A stretch of DNA of 64,000 nt from Streptomyces sp. Ag109_O5-10 (lineage in GTDB: Bacteria; Actinomycetota; Actinomycetes; Streptomycetales; Streptomycetaceae): the NCBI RefSeq assembly GCF_900105755.1, contig NZ_FNTQ01000001.1, positions 4,712,001 to 4,776,000 of the forward strand, given 5' to 3'. Shown in pieces: positions 1 through 9,121 of the stretch. A model generated the notes under the pieces. That model did no database searches, was not told the DNA's origin, and saw only the letters and a list, made by a program, of their open reading frames with translations. The first letter of the stretch is position 1, and the number at the start of each line of letters is the position of its first letter. The position numbers and the translations under genes are program-made.

Positions 1-1537
1 CGTCGACCGGGGAATGTTTGCCGGCCGAGGTCGACAGCTGGGAGACGACGAGCGCACCCGCCTGGTTGGCGAGGACGAACAGCACGGTCCACTTGGCGAG
101 GGTCGCGGCCTTGCCGAGGCCGTGGCCCCGCCAGTCGAAGCGCAGCCGCAGCCGGAACCCGGTCTCGCGCAGGTAGGGGATCATCGCCAGGGCCTGGACC
201 ACCAGGCCGAGCAGCACGCCGAGGCCGAGCAGCCGCTGGCCCTCCGGCGGAATGTTCGTGACCTTCATCCCGGAGTGCGCGGCGGTGCCGTAGACCCAGA
301 TGAACAGGCCGAGGGTGACGATGATGACGATGTTGTTGAGGACGGGAGTCCACATCATCGCGCCGAACTTGCCGCGCGCGTTGAGGATCTGACCCATCAC
401 CACGTGGATGCCCATGAAGAAGATCGAGGGCAGGAAGTAGCGGACGAAGGTGATGCCGACCTGGTTGGCCGCCGGGTCGCTGGCGACCGAGTCGGACAGC
501 AGGCGGATGAGGAAGGGCGCGGCCGCGATGGTGGCCGCGGTGAGCAGGCCCAGCGCCACCATGACGAGGGTCAGCAGGCGGTTGGCGAAGGCCTCACCGC
601 CGTCGTCGTCCTCCTTCATGGCCCGCACCAGCTGCGGCACGAAGACGGAGTTGAGGCCGCCGCCGACGGTCAGGATGTAGATCATCGTCGGCAGCTGGTA
701 GGCGACCTGGAAGGTGTCGCCGAGCAGGCCGACGCCCAGTGCGGAGACGATCAGCGCGGAGCGGACGAAGCCGGTGAGGCGGGAGACCATCGTGCCCGCC
801 GCCATCACGGCGCTCGACTTGAGCAGGCCCGCGGCCTTTCCGCCCTTCTTCGCGGGGGCGGGCGGCGGGGCCGCGGCGGGTACGGCACCGAGGTTCAGGG
901 TCTGGTCGATCGCGGCCGTCGGGGCAGCCGGTGGCGTCGGCGCTGCCTGGTACGGCGGCACCTGGGCGGGCCCGCCCGGGGCGGCCGTCGGCCCCGGCAC
1001 CGCCGGGGACTCCGGCGGGCGCTGACCGCCGCCCTGCTGCGGGTCCCGGTAGCCGTTCTGCTGCTGGTTCCGGTAGCCGCTCTGCTGCTGGTCGCGGAAG
1101 AGGTGCGCGAAGGCGTCCGGCTCGTGACGTTCCTCACCGGAGTGCGAGACCAGGTCGTCCACGCCCACGAACTGGGTCGTGCGCGGGTTGTCGCCGTACG
1201 GCAGGTACTGGCTCGCACCGTCCGGCTCCGGCGCCGGGGTCTGGGCCCACACCTGAGGGTCGGGGGCGTACGGCGACTGGGCGGGCTGACCGTACAGGGG
1301 CTGCTGCGGGTAGCTGCCCGGAGCCGGCGGGGGGTGCGCGGCACGGTCGTAGAGCGCCTCCGCGACCGGGTCCTGGGCGGAGAGGTCGCGTGCCCGGTAG
1401 GGGTCCTGGTCGTAGGCGTCCTGGAGGTACATGTCAGCCGCGTGCTGCGGCGGAACCTGGCCGGGCTCCGGCGGCGGCTCGGGGTAGCCCGAACCGGCCG
1501 CGCCCTGGCCGCTTTCACCGTTGTACGGCGCGCTCAT
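1..1537 (-). CDS. murJ: MurJ/MviN lipid II flippase, 3' end cut by window edge
   Basis: This is the N-terminal 512 residues of a MurJ (MviN) family flippase, which moves lipid II across the cytoplasmic membrane for peptidoglycan synthesis. The first ~200 residues are a proline-, glutamine- and alanine-rich, probably disordered cytoplasmic extension, typical of actinobacterial MurJ. The polytopic part begins around GLLKSSAVMAAGTMVSRLTGF and contains the family-like stretch GGGLNSVFVPQLVRAM, followed by several hydrophobic helices. The start is ATG at 1537. The gene reads leftwards 45 nt after the stop of the DUF6049 gene, so the two are probably cotranscribed. The C-terminal part lies outside the window. 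Confidence 0.93.
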   Translation of the reverse strand, partial: MSAPYNGESGQGAAGSGYPEPPPEPGQVPPQHAADMYLQDAYDQDPYRARDLSAQDPVAEALYDRAAHPPPAPGSYPQQPLYGQPAQSPYAPDPQVWAQTPAPEPDGASQYLPYGDNPRTTQFVGVDDLVSHSGEERHEPDAFAHLFRDQQQSGYRNQQQNGYRDPQQGGGQRPPESPAVPGPTAAPGGPAQVPPYQAAPTPPAAPTAAIDQTLNLGAVPAAAPPPAPAKKGGKAAGLLKSSAVMAAGTMVSRLTGFVRSALIVSALGVGLLGDTFQVAYQLPTMIYILTVGGGLNSVFVPQLVRAMKEDDDGGEAFANRLLTLVMVALGLLTAATIAAAPFLIRLLSDSVASDPAANQVGITFVRYFLPSIFFMGIHVVMGQILNARGKFGAMMWTPVLNNIVIIVTLGLFIWVYGTAAHSGMKVTNIPPEGQRLLGLGVLLGLVVQALAMIPYLRETGFRLRLRFDWRGHGLGKAATLAKWTVLFVLANQAGALVVSQLSTSAGKHSPVD

Positions 1538-1582
1538 GGTTACCCCACCTCATCGTCCCGGGCCCACCGGCCACGACATCGC

Positions 1583-4018
1583 TCAACGGTCCACTCTCTC
1601 ACCCGTCTCGGACGGGTCGGCGCTTTCCGGTGCGGTGTCCGGTGTCGGGTCACTCGGCTGCTCCGGGTCGTCTTCCCGGGCCCCGGCGACGGATTCCTCC
1701 CGGAGACGATCCTCACGGGCGGCGGGGTTCCCCGGCCCGTCGGCGTCCTCGGTGTCCCCCGGGTTCTCGGCCTCCGCCGTGCCGGGAGCCTCCGGGGCGC
1801 CGGGAGCGCCGGGAGTGCCCTCGCCCTCCGTGTCGGGGCCGCCGTCCTCTTCGGCCCGCCGGGCGGCCGCCCGCTTGCGCTGGGTGTACATCCGGAAGCC
1901 GGCGAGCACCAGCAGCAGCACGCCTCCGCCGATGACCAGCATCACGGTCGGGGTGACCTCGGTGACCTTCACGTCGAAGCGGACGGGAGCGCCGTACTCC
2001 TGCCCGTCCTCGGTGTAGAGCTGGGCGGTGACCTCGACCCGGCCGTTGGCGTTGGCCGAGGTGGAGAACTTCACGGACTGGCTGTGGCCGCCGGAGACCT
2101 CGACCGGCTGCTCGTAGTAGGGCTTGCCGCCGATCTCCAGTCGGGTCGGCATGGTCGAGGTGAGGCGCAGGACGAGGTGGTCGACGCCCTGGACCAGGTT
2201 GTTCTGGACGGTCACCGGGATGGTGGCGCTGCGGCCGGAGAGCTTGGTCTCGGACTTGTCGATCAGCTTGACCTGGCCGGTGAGGTCGTCGAGCCAGGAC
2301 TCCACGCTCGTACGGAAGCTGTCCGCCTCACTGCCGCGGCCCCGCCACGACGTGGACATCTCGCGGTTTATGGCCCGCCCGAAAGGGGTCACCACTCGGG
2401 ACTCGTCGGTGAGGATCACCTGGAAGTTGTCGAGCTTGTCCTGGGTGCGGGCGATCTGCTCGAAGGCCGTCCGGGGCAGCTCCCGCTTGCGCAGTGCGGA
2501 GGGGTACGCGGACGACGAGGGGATCTTCGTGGTCGCGGCGGGATCGGGCTTGGCCTTGGCGGCCGCCTCCAGGTCCTGGGACTGCGACCAGTTACTGTCC
2601 TGCAGCGCCGTGATCGCCGTCGCCATTGCCCCGGCCTGGCTGATCGACGGCATCCGCTGTGGAGCGACGACGATACTGCGCTGCTTTCCGGTCTGGGTGT
2701 TCAGCGCCAGGCTCTGGGCGAGGAACTGCTGAACGGCCAGCGTCGACGAGTCGGCGTCCGTCAGATCGCCCTGGAACGCCGTGGACAGCCGCGCGTCGGC
2801 GACCACGGCAGTCGTGCCGCCGCCGATCGGACGCGCCGCCGAGGGCGTGTAGGTCAGCCCGCCGGTCTCCTGGAGGCTGTCGCTGCGGGCGATCACCTTG
2901 TCGGCTCCCGCTGAGGTGGCGACCTTGATGATCGAGGGGTCGACCGCGCCGCCCACGGGCCACGCGAAGTCGGTGCTCGGTGTGACATGGAGCACGGTCT
3001 TCACGGTGGTGGCGGCGACGTCGGTGGCGTCCTTGAGATGGCTCAGCGAGCCGGTCACGCTGGTGCCGTTGTGGGCGAGCGAGGCCAGGTCCGGGTCGGC
3101 GAAGGGGAGGGCCACCACCTCCTTGTCCGCCACCGCGTCCTGCAGGTCGGACAGGAACTGCTTGGCCACCGCCTGATGGGTGCCGGCCGCGGTGGTGTCG
3201 CCTGCGCCCTGGATCCGGTAGTTGCGCGTCATCGCGTCCACAGAGGCCAGCAAATCCGGGTCGATCACCCAGGTGACCTCGAGATCCTTGCCGAGCGCCA
3301 GCATCTGGGCCAGCCGGCCGCCGGGCGCGATCTCCTTGGCGAGGTCGTCGTTCTGGAAGACGGGGGTCTGCAGTTCGCCGGCGCCCGTCTTCGCCGTCAC
3401 GTGGACGGTGGAGATCAGCGGCCAGAGATACGTCGTCTTGGTCTTCGTGTCGGCCTCGGAGGACTGCCACGGCAGGAACGTCCGCTGGATACCGAGGACC
3501 TGGTCCCACTGCTGCGCGGAGGTCTTGCCGGACAGCGACACGCCGAACTGGTACACGCCGTCCTGGCCGAGGTCCAGCTTGTCGACCGGCACGGAGATGC
3601 TGAAGTGCTCGGCCACCCCCGGGGGGAGCGAGGTGAAGTCCTCGGTGTATTTGCCGCCGACCTCGGTGCCCAGGGGCGCCTGGAGGTCGTCGGAGTGCCG
3701 GGCGGCCGTGTCGATCTCCGAGCGCGCGCTGAGCAGGGCGCCCGTCCGCAAGTCCACATGGGCGTCCGTGACGGCCTGCTTGCCGTTGTTGGTCACAGTG
3801 CCGGAGACCGTCAGCGTGTCCCCGTCGGTGGGGGCGCTGGGGCTCAGTGAGTCCAGTGCGACGGACACGGTGTCCGAGCCGGCCGCGTGCGCCGGTACCG
3901 CCGCGGACAACTGCATCAGTCCGGCCAGCAGGGGCGCACCCGCGAGCAGTGCCCCGGTGCGCCGCAGCCAGCGGCGGGCAGGTGAGGGCGTCCCCTGGAA
4001 GTCTGCCGCCTCGGCCAC
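1583..4018 (-). CDS. Secreted, membrane-anchored DUF6049 family protein
   Basis: An 811-residue protein of unknown biochemical function, matching the DUF6049 proteins that sit next to murJ in actinomycetes. It starts with a signal peptide (RRWLRR, a hydrophobic core rich in Leu/Ala, then an AHA|AG-like cleavage site near residue 45). A long extracellular region includes a C-terminal beta-rich part near residues 600-690. One transmembrane helix follows (VMLVIGGGVLLLVLAGF), then a basic stop-transfer and an acidic, proline-rich cytoplasmic tail of ~80 residues. The start is a GTG at 4018; it gives the complete signal peptide and no better upstream start is visible. Position directly upstream of murJ suggests a role in cell-wall assembly at the outer face of the membrane; that is inference. 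Confidence 0.85.
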   Translation of the reverse strand: MAEAADFQGTPSPARRWLRRTGALLAGAPLLAGLMQLSAAVPAHAAGSDTVSVALDSLSPSAPTDGDTLTVSGTVTNNGKQAVTDAHVDLRTGALLSARSEIDTAARHSDDLQAPLGTEVGGKYTEDFTSLPPGVAEHFSISVPVDKLDLGQDGVYQFGVSLSGKTSAQQWDQVLGIQRTFLPWQSSEADTKTKTTYLWPLISTVHVTAKTGAGELQTPVFQNDDLAKEIAPGGRLAQMLALGKDLEVTWVIDPDLLASVDAMTRNYRIQGAGDTTAAGTHQAVAKQFLSDLQDAVADKEVVALPFADPDLASLAHNGTSVTGSLSHLKDATDVAATTVKTVLHVTPSTDFAWPVGGAVDPSIIKVATSAGADKVIARSDSLQETGGLTYTPSAARPIGGGTTAVVADARLSTAFQGDLTDADSSTLAVQQFLAQSLALNTQTGKQRSIVVAPQRMPSISQAGAMATAITALQDSNWSQSQDLEAAAKAKPDPAATTKIPSSSAYPSALRKRELPRTAFEQIARTQDKLDNFQVILTDESRVVTPFGRAINREMSTSWRGRGSEADSFRTSVESWLDDLTGQVKLIDKSETKLSGRSATIPVTVQNNLVQGVDHLVLRLTSTMPTRLEIGGKPYYEQPVEVSGGHSQSVKFSTSANANGRVEVTAQLYTEDGQEYGAPVRFDVKVTEVTPTVMLVIGGGVLLLVLAGFRMYTQRKRAAARRAEEDGGPDTEGEGTPGAPGAPEAPGTAEAENPGDTEDADGPGNPAAREDRLREESVAGAREDDPEQPSDPTPDTAPESADPSETGERVDR

Positions 4019-4292
4019 GCGCTCGTCCGTCCCTCGTCGTCGTCAGTGGTCGTCGGAATGTGCGTCCACGCATGGTAACGAGGTGCGCTGAACGGAAGTG
4101 CCGCGGTCCGCCTCACAAGATCAGAAGAGCAGAGCGGACCGTCCCCTATATCCAGTATCGTCGGGAGACTCGTTTAAGCGGCGAAAGCTGGGCTTGTGCG
4201 GGTACGAAGTGAGGTGTCCCACTCTCCGCACGGGGAGGCTTTACGCGGGGCGCTGCCGGAATATGGCGGCGCTTCGGACCGTCCGGGGCACG

Positions 4293-4309
4293 TACCCTGT
4301 TCTGTTGTG
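4293..4309 (+). promoter_or_regulatory. Candidate -10 box placing cca as a leaderless gene
   Basis: A TACCCT hexamer at 4293-4298 matches the actinobacterial TANNNT -10 pattern and ends 8 nt before the GTG at 4307, so transcription would begin at or next to the start codon. No Shine-Dalgarno sequence lies in front of this GTG. No convincing -35 was seen. The rest of the divergent gap (4019-4306) holds an 8-bp inverted repeat at 4104-4111/4134-4141 and nothing else that I can name. Confidence 0.35.
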
Positions 4310-5749
4310 CCGAACGCCAATGAAGACACTCCCACTGTCCTGAGCCAGGCGCAGCAGCGCGCGGTGAGCGAACTGCTGCGGGTGGCGCCGGTCGCCGACG
4401 ACCTCGCCCGCCGATTCGAGGAGGCCGGGTTCTCCCTCGCCCTGGTCGGTGGCTCGGTTCGGGACGCGTTGCTGGGCAGGCTCGGCAACGACCTGGACTT
4501 CACGACCGACGCTCGTCCCGAGGACGTACTGAAGATCGTCCGGCCCTGGGCCGACGCCGTCTGGGAGGTCGGGATCGCCTTCGGCACGGTTGGCGCGCAG
4601 AAGCAGGGTTACCAGATCGAGGTCACCACCTACCGCTCCGAGGCCTACGACCGCACCTCGCGCAAGCCCGAGGTGTCGTACGGGGACTCCATCGAGGAGG
4701 ACCTCGTCCGCCGTGACTTCACGGTCAACGCGATGGCGGTGGCGCTGCCGCAGAAGGACTTCATCGACCCCCATGGCGGTCTGGAGGATCTCGCACTGCG
4801 CGTGCTGCGTACCCCGGGGACGCCCGAGGAGTCCTTCTCGGACGACCCGCTGCGGATGATGCGAGCTGCCCGCTTCGCCGCGCAGCTCGACTTCGAGGTG
4901 GCCCCCGAGGTCGTCGCGGCGATGAAGGACATGGCCGGCCGTCTGGAGATCGTCTCGGCCGAGCGGGTCCGGGACGAGCTGAACAAGCTGATCCTCTCGG
5001 CCCACCCCCGCAAGGGGCTGACCCTGCTCGTCGACACTGGTCTCGCCGACCACGTCCTGCCCGAGCTGCCCGCCCTGCGCCTGGAGAGCGACGAGCACCA
5101 CCGGCACAAGGACGTCTACGACCACACGCTGATCGTCCTGGAACAGGCCATGGCGCTGGAGGAGAACGGCCCCGACCTCACCCTCCGGCTCGCTGCCCTG
5201 ATGCACGACATCGGCAAGCCGCGCACGCGTCGCTTCGAGAGCGACGGCAGGGTCTCGTTCCACCACCACGAGGTGGTCGGAGCGAAGATGGCCAAGAAGC
5301 GCATGACGGCCCTGAAGTACTCCAACGAACTGGTGAAGGACGTCTCGCAGCTGGTCGAGCTCCATCTGCGCTTCCACGGCTACGGCACCGGGGAGTGGAC
5401 GGACTCGGCGGTCCGCCGCTACGTCCGTGACGCGGGCCCGCTGCTGGACCGCCTGCACAAGCTCACCCGGTCCGACTGCACCACCCGAAACAAGCGGAGG
5501 GCCGCGGCACTCTCCCGCGCGTATGACGGCCTGGAACAGCGGATCGCCGAACTCCAGGAGAAAGAGGAGCTCGACGCGATCCGCCCGGACCTCGACGGCA
5601 ACCAGATCATGGAGATCCTGGGTATCCGCCCCGGCCCCGAGGTCGGCAAGGCGTACAAGCACATGCTGGAGCTTCGGCTGGAGAACGGGCCGATGGGGCA
5701 CGACGCAGCGGTGACCGCGCTCAAGGAGTGGTGGGCCGCGCAAGGCTGA
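4307..5749 (+). CDS. cca: CCA tRNA nucleotidyltransferase
   Basis: A 480-residue CCA-adding (or poly(A)-polymerase-like) enzyme that builds or repairs the 3' CCA end of tRNAs. The class II nucleotidyltransferase head shows GGSVRD at residues 48-53 and the metal-binding pair in DLDF (D62, D64). The RNA-binding middle contains DDPLRMMRAARFAAQL. A C-terminal HD domain has HDIGKPRTR with H300-D301. The GTG start at 4307 is preferred over the in-frame ATG at 4196 because homology begins just after it and a -10-like box precedes it closely. The gene is convergent with an MFS gene, and the gap between them is filled by two parS palindromes. Confidence 0.93.
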   Translation: MPNANEDTPTVLSQAQQRAVSELLRVAPVADDLARRFEEAGFSLALVGGSVRDALLGRLGNDLDFTTDARPEDVLKIVRPWADAVWEVGIAFGTVGAQKQGYQIEVTTYRSEAYDRTSRKPEVSYGDSIEEDLVRRDFTVNAMAVALPQKDFIDPHGGLEDLALRVLRTPGTPEESFSDDPLRMMRAARFAAQLDFEVAPEVVAAMKDMAGRLEIVSAERVRDELNKLILSAHPRKGLTLLVDTGLADHVLPELPALRLESDEHHRHKDVYDHTLIVLEQAMALEENGPDLTLRLAALMHDIGKPRTRRFESDGRVSFHHHEVVGAKMAKKRMTALKYSNELVKDVSQLVELHLRFHGYGTGEWTDSAVRRYVRDAGPLLDRLHKLTRSDCTTRNKRRAAALSRAYDGLEQRIAELQEKEELDAIRPDLDGNQIMEILGIRPGPEVGKAYKHMLELRLENGPMGHDAAVTALKEWWAAQG

Positions 5750-5752
5750 AGG

Positions 5753-5798
5753 GTCACAGCGGGGTCATGTTTCACGTGAAACATGACCCCGCTGTGAC
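5753..5798. terminator. 46-bp perfect palindrome (terminator centred on parS)
   Basis: Positions 5753-5798 read identically on both strands. As RNA this gives a very stable hairpin 3 nt after the cca stop, and it can serve the convergent MFS gene as well. The central 16 bp are a consensus parS site. Confidence 0.75.
5768..5783. other. parS site (ParB binding)
   Basis: TGTTTCACGTGAAACA, an exact match to the Streptomyces parS consensus. It lies in the centre of the 46-bp palindrome after cca. Confidence 0.93.
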
Positions 5799-5801
5799 GC
5801 C

Positions 5802-5835
5802 GAGGGGCGATGTTTCACGTGAAACATCGCCCCTC
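5802..5835. terminator. 34-bp perfect palindrome (terminator centred on parS)
   Basis: A second perfect palindrome with 9-bp GC-rich flanks (GAGGGGCGA and its complement) around a parS core. It ends one nucleotide before the stop codon region of the MFS gene on the minus strand, so it is placed to terminate that transcript. Confidence 0.7.
5811..5826. other. parS site (ParB binding)
   Basis: TGTTTCACGTGAAACA, an exact consensus copy 43 bp from the previous site, inside the 34-bp palindrome. Confidence 0.93.
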
Positions 5836-5836
5836 T

Positions 5837-7132
5837 TCACTGTGGAGCCGTGTGTTCCTGCTGCGGCCGGCGGTCACCCTCGAAGCGGGTCATGACCGCG
5901 GCAACCGCTGCGTAGACGAGGGTGACCATGATGACGAGGGTCGCGGAGCGGCCGTCCGGCGGAAGCATCAGTGCGGCTACCGCGGCTGCCCCGACAAAGG
6001 CGACGTTGAAGAGCACGTCGTAGACGGAGAAGATCCGGCCGCGGAAGCCGTCGTCGACGGACGACTGGACGAGGGTGTCCGTGGCGATCTTCGCGCCTTG
6101 GGTAATGAGCCCCAGGACGAAGGCGGCGACGAGCATGGGGACGGTCGTGAACGGGAGGCCCAGCGCGGGCTCCAGCACGGCGGCGGAGGCGGCGCACACG
6201 ACGATCCAGCGGCCGGGGCCGAGCCGCCCCGCGGTCCATGGTGTCACCACTGCGGCGGCGAAGAAGCCCGCGCCGGAGATGCCCAGAGCCAGTCCCAGCA
6301 ACCCGAGTCCGTCGTCCGGGTCGGAGGAGAGGGCGTACCGGCAGAGCATCAGCACCAGGACGAGCAACGCGCCGTAGCAGAAGCGCATCGCCGTCATGCT
6401 GATCAGAGCCCAGGCCGCCTCACGGCGGCGCGGTGCGGCGAGATGCCGGATCGCCTCCCGAAGGTCGCGTGCCGTGGTGATCACGGCCGCGCCCAGGCTC
6501 GGCCGGGTCGGATGCCGGCCCGGACCGAGGAGGTCGGGAGCCATGGCCAAGGAGGCGAGCGCCGCGCCCAGGTACAGCGTGGCGCCCAGCAGGATCACCA
6601 CGGCATCGGAATCGGAGGCCACCAGACGTACGGCGAAGGCGAGGCCGCCGCCGGCGGTCGCTGCCAGGGTGCCGGCGGTCGGGGAGAGGGCGTTGGCGAG
6701 CACCAGCCGGTCGGTGTCGACCACCCGTGGCAGCGCGGCGGACAGGCCGGAGAGGACGAAGCGGTTGACGGCCGTGACACACAGGGCGGAGGCGTAGAAG
6801 AGCCAGTCGGGGACTTGGCTGACCATGAGGACGGCGGTGGCCGCGGCCAGCAGGGCGCGCAGCAGATTGCCGTAGAGGAAGATCTGGCGGCGGCGCCAGC
6901 GGTCCAGCAGGACGCCGGCGAAGGGGCCCACGAGGGAGTACGGGAGGAGCAGGACGGCCATGGCCGAGGCGATCGCGGCCGGTGAGGTCTGCTTCTCCGG
7001 GGAGAAGACGACGTAGGCGGCGAGGGCGACCTGGTAGACGCCGTCGGCCCCCTGGGAGAGCAGGCGTATGAGGAGGAGACGGCGGAAGTTCCGCAGGCGC
7101 AGCAGGACACGCAGGTCGCGGACGACGGGCAT
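5837..7132 (-). CDS. MFS transporter (MFS_3/macrolide-efflux-like)
   Basis: A 431-residue major facilitator with about 12 hydrophobic segments and a conserved loop DRWRRRQIFLYGNL between helices 2 and 3 (motif A region). The resemblance is to enterobactin/macrolide-efflux type exporters; the substrate cannot be told from sequence. The ATG at 7132 is preferred because GTGAGG stands 9 nt upstream. An in-frame GTG at 7147 would add five residues and has no ribosome-binding site. The gene stands alone: a terminator separates it from ino1 upstream, and the parS palindromes lie at its 3' end. Confidence 0.85.
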   Translation of the reverse strand: MPVVRDLRVLLRLRNFRRLLLIRLLSQGADGVYQVALAAYVVFSPEKQTSPAAIASAMAVLLLPYSLVGPFAGVLLDRWRRRQIFLYGNLLRALLAAATAVLMVSQVPDWLFYASALCVTAVNRFVLSGLSAALPRVVDTDRLVLANALSPTAGTLAATAGGGLAFAVRLVASDSDAVVILLGATLYLGAALASLAMAPDLLGPGRHPTRPSLGAAVITTARDLREAIRHLAAPRRREAAWALISMTAMRFCYGALLVLVLMLCRYALSSDPDDGLGLLGLALGISGAGFFAAAVVTPWTAGRLGPGRWIVVCAASAAVLEPALGLPFTTVPMLVAAFVLGLITQGAKIATDTLVQSSVDDGFRGRIFSVYDVLFNVAFVGAAAVAALMLPPDGRSATLVIMVTLVYAAVAAVMTRFEGDRRPQQEHTAPQ

Positions 7133-7168
7133 GGGGCACAGCCTCACATATGGGGCCGTGCACAGGAG

Positions 7169-7202
7169 AAGGGTCCCCGGATCGGATGACCCGGGGACCC
7201 TT
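7169..7202. terminator. Hairpin terminator downstream of ino1
   Basis: Twelve-bp arms (AAGGGTCCCCGG and its complement) around a 10-nt loop, about 70 nt after the ino1 stop on the minus strand and just upstream of the MFS gene. Confidence 0.75.
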
Positions 7203-7271
7203 CCGAGCCCTGGCAGGAGCGTTTTTTGCGAGCTTGAGCTGTGGAGCTTCAGTGCCCGGCGGTGTGCCGGG

Positions 7272-8354
7272 TCAGCGCTCGACGTCGCCGCGGATGAACT
7301 TCTCGACGTTCTCCCGGGCCTCGTCGTCGAAGTACTGGACCGGCGGGGACTTCATGAAGTAGCTGGACGCGGAGAGGATCGGACCGCCGATGCCGCGGTC
7401 CTTGGCGATCTTCGCGGCGCGGAGAGCGTCGATGATGACACCGGCCGAGTTCGGGGAGTCCCAGACCTCGAGCTTGTACTCCAGGTTCAGCGGGACGTCA
7501 CCGAAGGCGCGACCCTCGAGGCGGACGTACGCCCACTTGCGGTCGTCGAGCCAGGCGACGTAGTCGGACGGGCCGATGTGGACGTTCTTCTCGCCGAGGT
7601 CCCGGTCGGGGATCTGGGAGGTGACGGCCTGCGTCTTGGAGATCTTCTTGGACTCCAGGCGCTCACGCTCGAGCATGTTCTTGAAGTCCATGTTGCCGCC
7701 GACGTTCAGCTGCATCGTGCGGTCCAGGATGACGCCCCGGTCCTCGAACAGCTTCGCCATGACGCGGTGCGTGATGGTCGCGCCGACCTGCGACTTGATG
7801 TCGTCACCGACGATCGGCACACCGGCCTCGGTGAACTTGTCCGCCCACTCCTTGGTGCCGGCGATGAAGACCGGGAGCGCGTTGACGAAGGCGACCTTGG
7901 CGTCGATGGCGCACTGGGCGTAGAACTTCGCCGCGTCCTCGGAACCGACGGGCAGGTAGCAGACGAGGACGTCGACCTGCTTGTCCTTGAGGATCTGGAC
8001 GACGTCGACCGGCTCGGCCTCGGACTCCTCGATGGTCTGGCGGTAGTACTTGCCGAGACCGTCGAGGGTGTGGCCGCGCTGGACGGTGACACCGGTGCTG
8101 GGCACGTCGCAGATCTTGATGGTGTTGTTCTCGGAGGCGCCGATGGCGTCCGCCAGGTCGAGGCCGACCTTCTTGGCGTCCACGTCGAACGCGGCGACGA
8201 ACTCCACGTCCTTGACGTGGTACTCGCCGAACTGCACATGCATCAGGCCGGGGACCTTGGACGCCGGGTCGGCGTCCTTGTAGTACTCGACGCCCTGCAC
8301 CAGCGATGCGGCGCAGTTGCCCACGCCGACGACGGCTACGCGAACCGAACCCAT
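7272..8354 (-). CDS. ino1: Inositol-3-phosphate synthase
   Basis: A 360-residue NAD-dependent enzyme that converts glucose 6-phosphate to myo-inositol 3-phosphate, the precursor of mycothiol and phosphatidylinositol in actinomycetes. The N-terminal Rossmann motif is VAVVGVGNCAASL. The segment CYLPVGSEDAAKFYAQCAID and the C-terminal stretch GGPILSASSYFMKSPP are typical of the compact (~360 aa) actinobacterial form, shorter than the eukaryotic enzyme. The ATG at 8354 has GGGAG about 9 nt upstream; extending further would add non-conserved sequence. It lies 43 nt downstream of a PadR regulator on the same strand, so a padR-ino1 operon with feedback control is likely. Confidence 0.93.
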   Translation of the reverse strand: MGSVRVAVVGVGNCAASLVQGVEYYKDADPASKVPGLMHVQFGEYHVKDVEFVAAFDVDAKKVGLDLADAIGASENNTIKICDVPSTGVTVQRGHTLDGLGKYYRQTIEESEAEPVDVVQILKDKQVDVLVCYLPVGSEDAAKFYAQCAIDAKVAFVNALPVFIAGTKEWADKFTEAGVPIVGDDIKSQVGATITHRVMAKLFEDRGVILDRTMQLNVGGNMDFKNMLERERLESKKISKTQAVTSQIPDRDLGEKNVHIGPSDYVAWLDDRKWAYVRLEGRAFGDVPLNLEYKLEVWDSPNSAGVIIDALRAAKIAKDRGIGGPILSASSYFMKSPPVQYFDDEARENVEKFIRGDVER

Positions 8355-8397
8355 TCCGGTTGCTCCCTGTGTGTACGAGTGAGGCCCTGACCGGGTC

Positions 8398-9081
8398 TCA
8401 CGTGGCGGTGTCGTCGGACGCATCCGGCCGGAGGGAATCTCCGGACCGGGGCAGGGCGCCCGGCGCTCCATTGTTGGTGTTCTGCTGAGCGGACCCCTCG
8501 GAGGCGGACCCCTTCAGGTCCCGCCCGGCCCGCTCGCTCTCGATGAGCTCGTTCAGCCAGCGCACTTCGCGCTCCACGGACTCCATCCCGTGGCGCTGGA
8601 GCTCAAGCGTGTAGTCGTCGAGGCGCTCCCGGGTCCGCGCCAGCGAGGCGCGCATCTTCTCCAGGCGCTCCTCCAGCCGGCTGCGGCGGCCCTCCAGCAC
8701 GCGCATCCGCACATCTCGCGAGGTCTGCCCGAAGAAGGCGAACCGTGCCGCGAAGTGCTCGTCCTCGTACGCGTCGGGGCCTGTCTGGGACAGGAGCTCC
8801 TCGAAGTGCTCCTTACCTTCGGCCGTCAACCGGTAGACGATCTTCGCGCGGCGGCCGGCGAGCGGCGCGGCGAGAGCATCCTCGGCCGTACTCCCCGGTT
8901 CCTCGATCAACCAGCCGCTGGCGACCAGCGTCTTGAGGCAGGGGTAGAGCGTTCCGTAGCTGAAGGCACGGAACACGCCGAGTGATGTGTTGAGCCGTTT
9001 CCGCAGCTCATAACCGTGCATCGGGGACTCGCGGAGCAGGCCGAGGACGGCGAACTCAAGGATGCCGGAGCGCCGGCTCAT
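8398..9081 (-). CDS. PadR family transcriptional regulator
   Basis: A 227-residue PadR-type repressor. The winged helix-turn-helix occupies residues ~8-90 (ILEFAVLGLLRESPMHGYELRKRL and FSYGTLYPCLKTLVASGWL). A long helical dimerisation segment rich in Arg and Glu follows (residues ~120-190), then a short disordered tail. It stands directly upstream of ino1 on the same strand and has a perfect inverted repeat in front of its own promoter, so it probably controls the padR-ino1 unit. The effector is unknown. Confidence 0.9.
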   Translation of the reverse strand: MSRRSGILEFAVLGLLRESPMHGYELRKRLNTSLGVFRAFSYGTLYPCLKTLVASGWLIEEPGSTAEDALAAPLAGRRAKIVYRLTAEGKEHFEELLSQTGPDAYEDEHFAARFAFFGQTSRDVRMRVLEGRRSRLEERLEKMRASLARTRERLDDYTLELQRHGMESVEREVRWLNELIESERAGRDLKGSASEGSAQQNTNNGAPGALPRSGDSLRPDASDDTAT

Positions 9082-9121
9082 GATCGCCTCCTCTCGTCCG
9101 CGGCTTGCTTATCTCGCTCTG

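Noticed and set aside
14..2914. Long plus-strand open frame opposite murJ and the DUF6049 gene
   Set aside because: It is the antisense of two well-supported minus-strand genes; its product is low-complexity and matches no family. High GC content leaves such frames open throughout the window.
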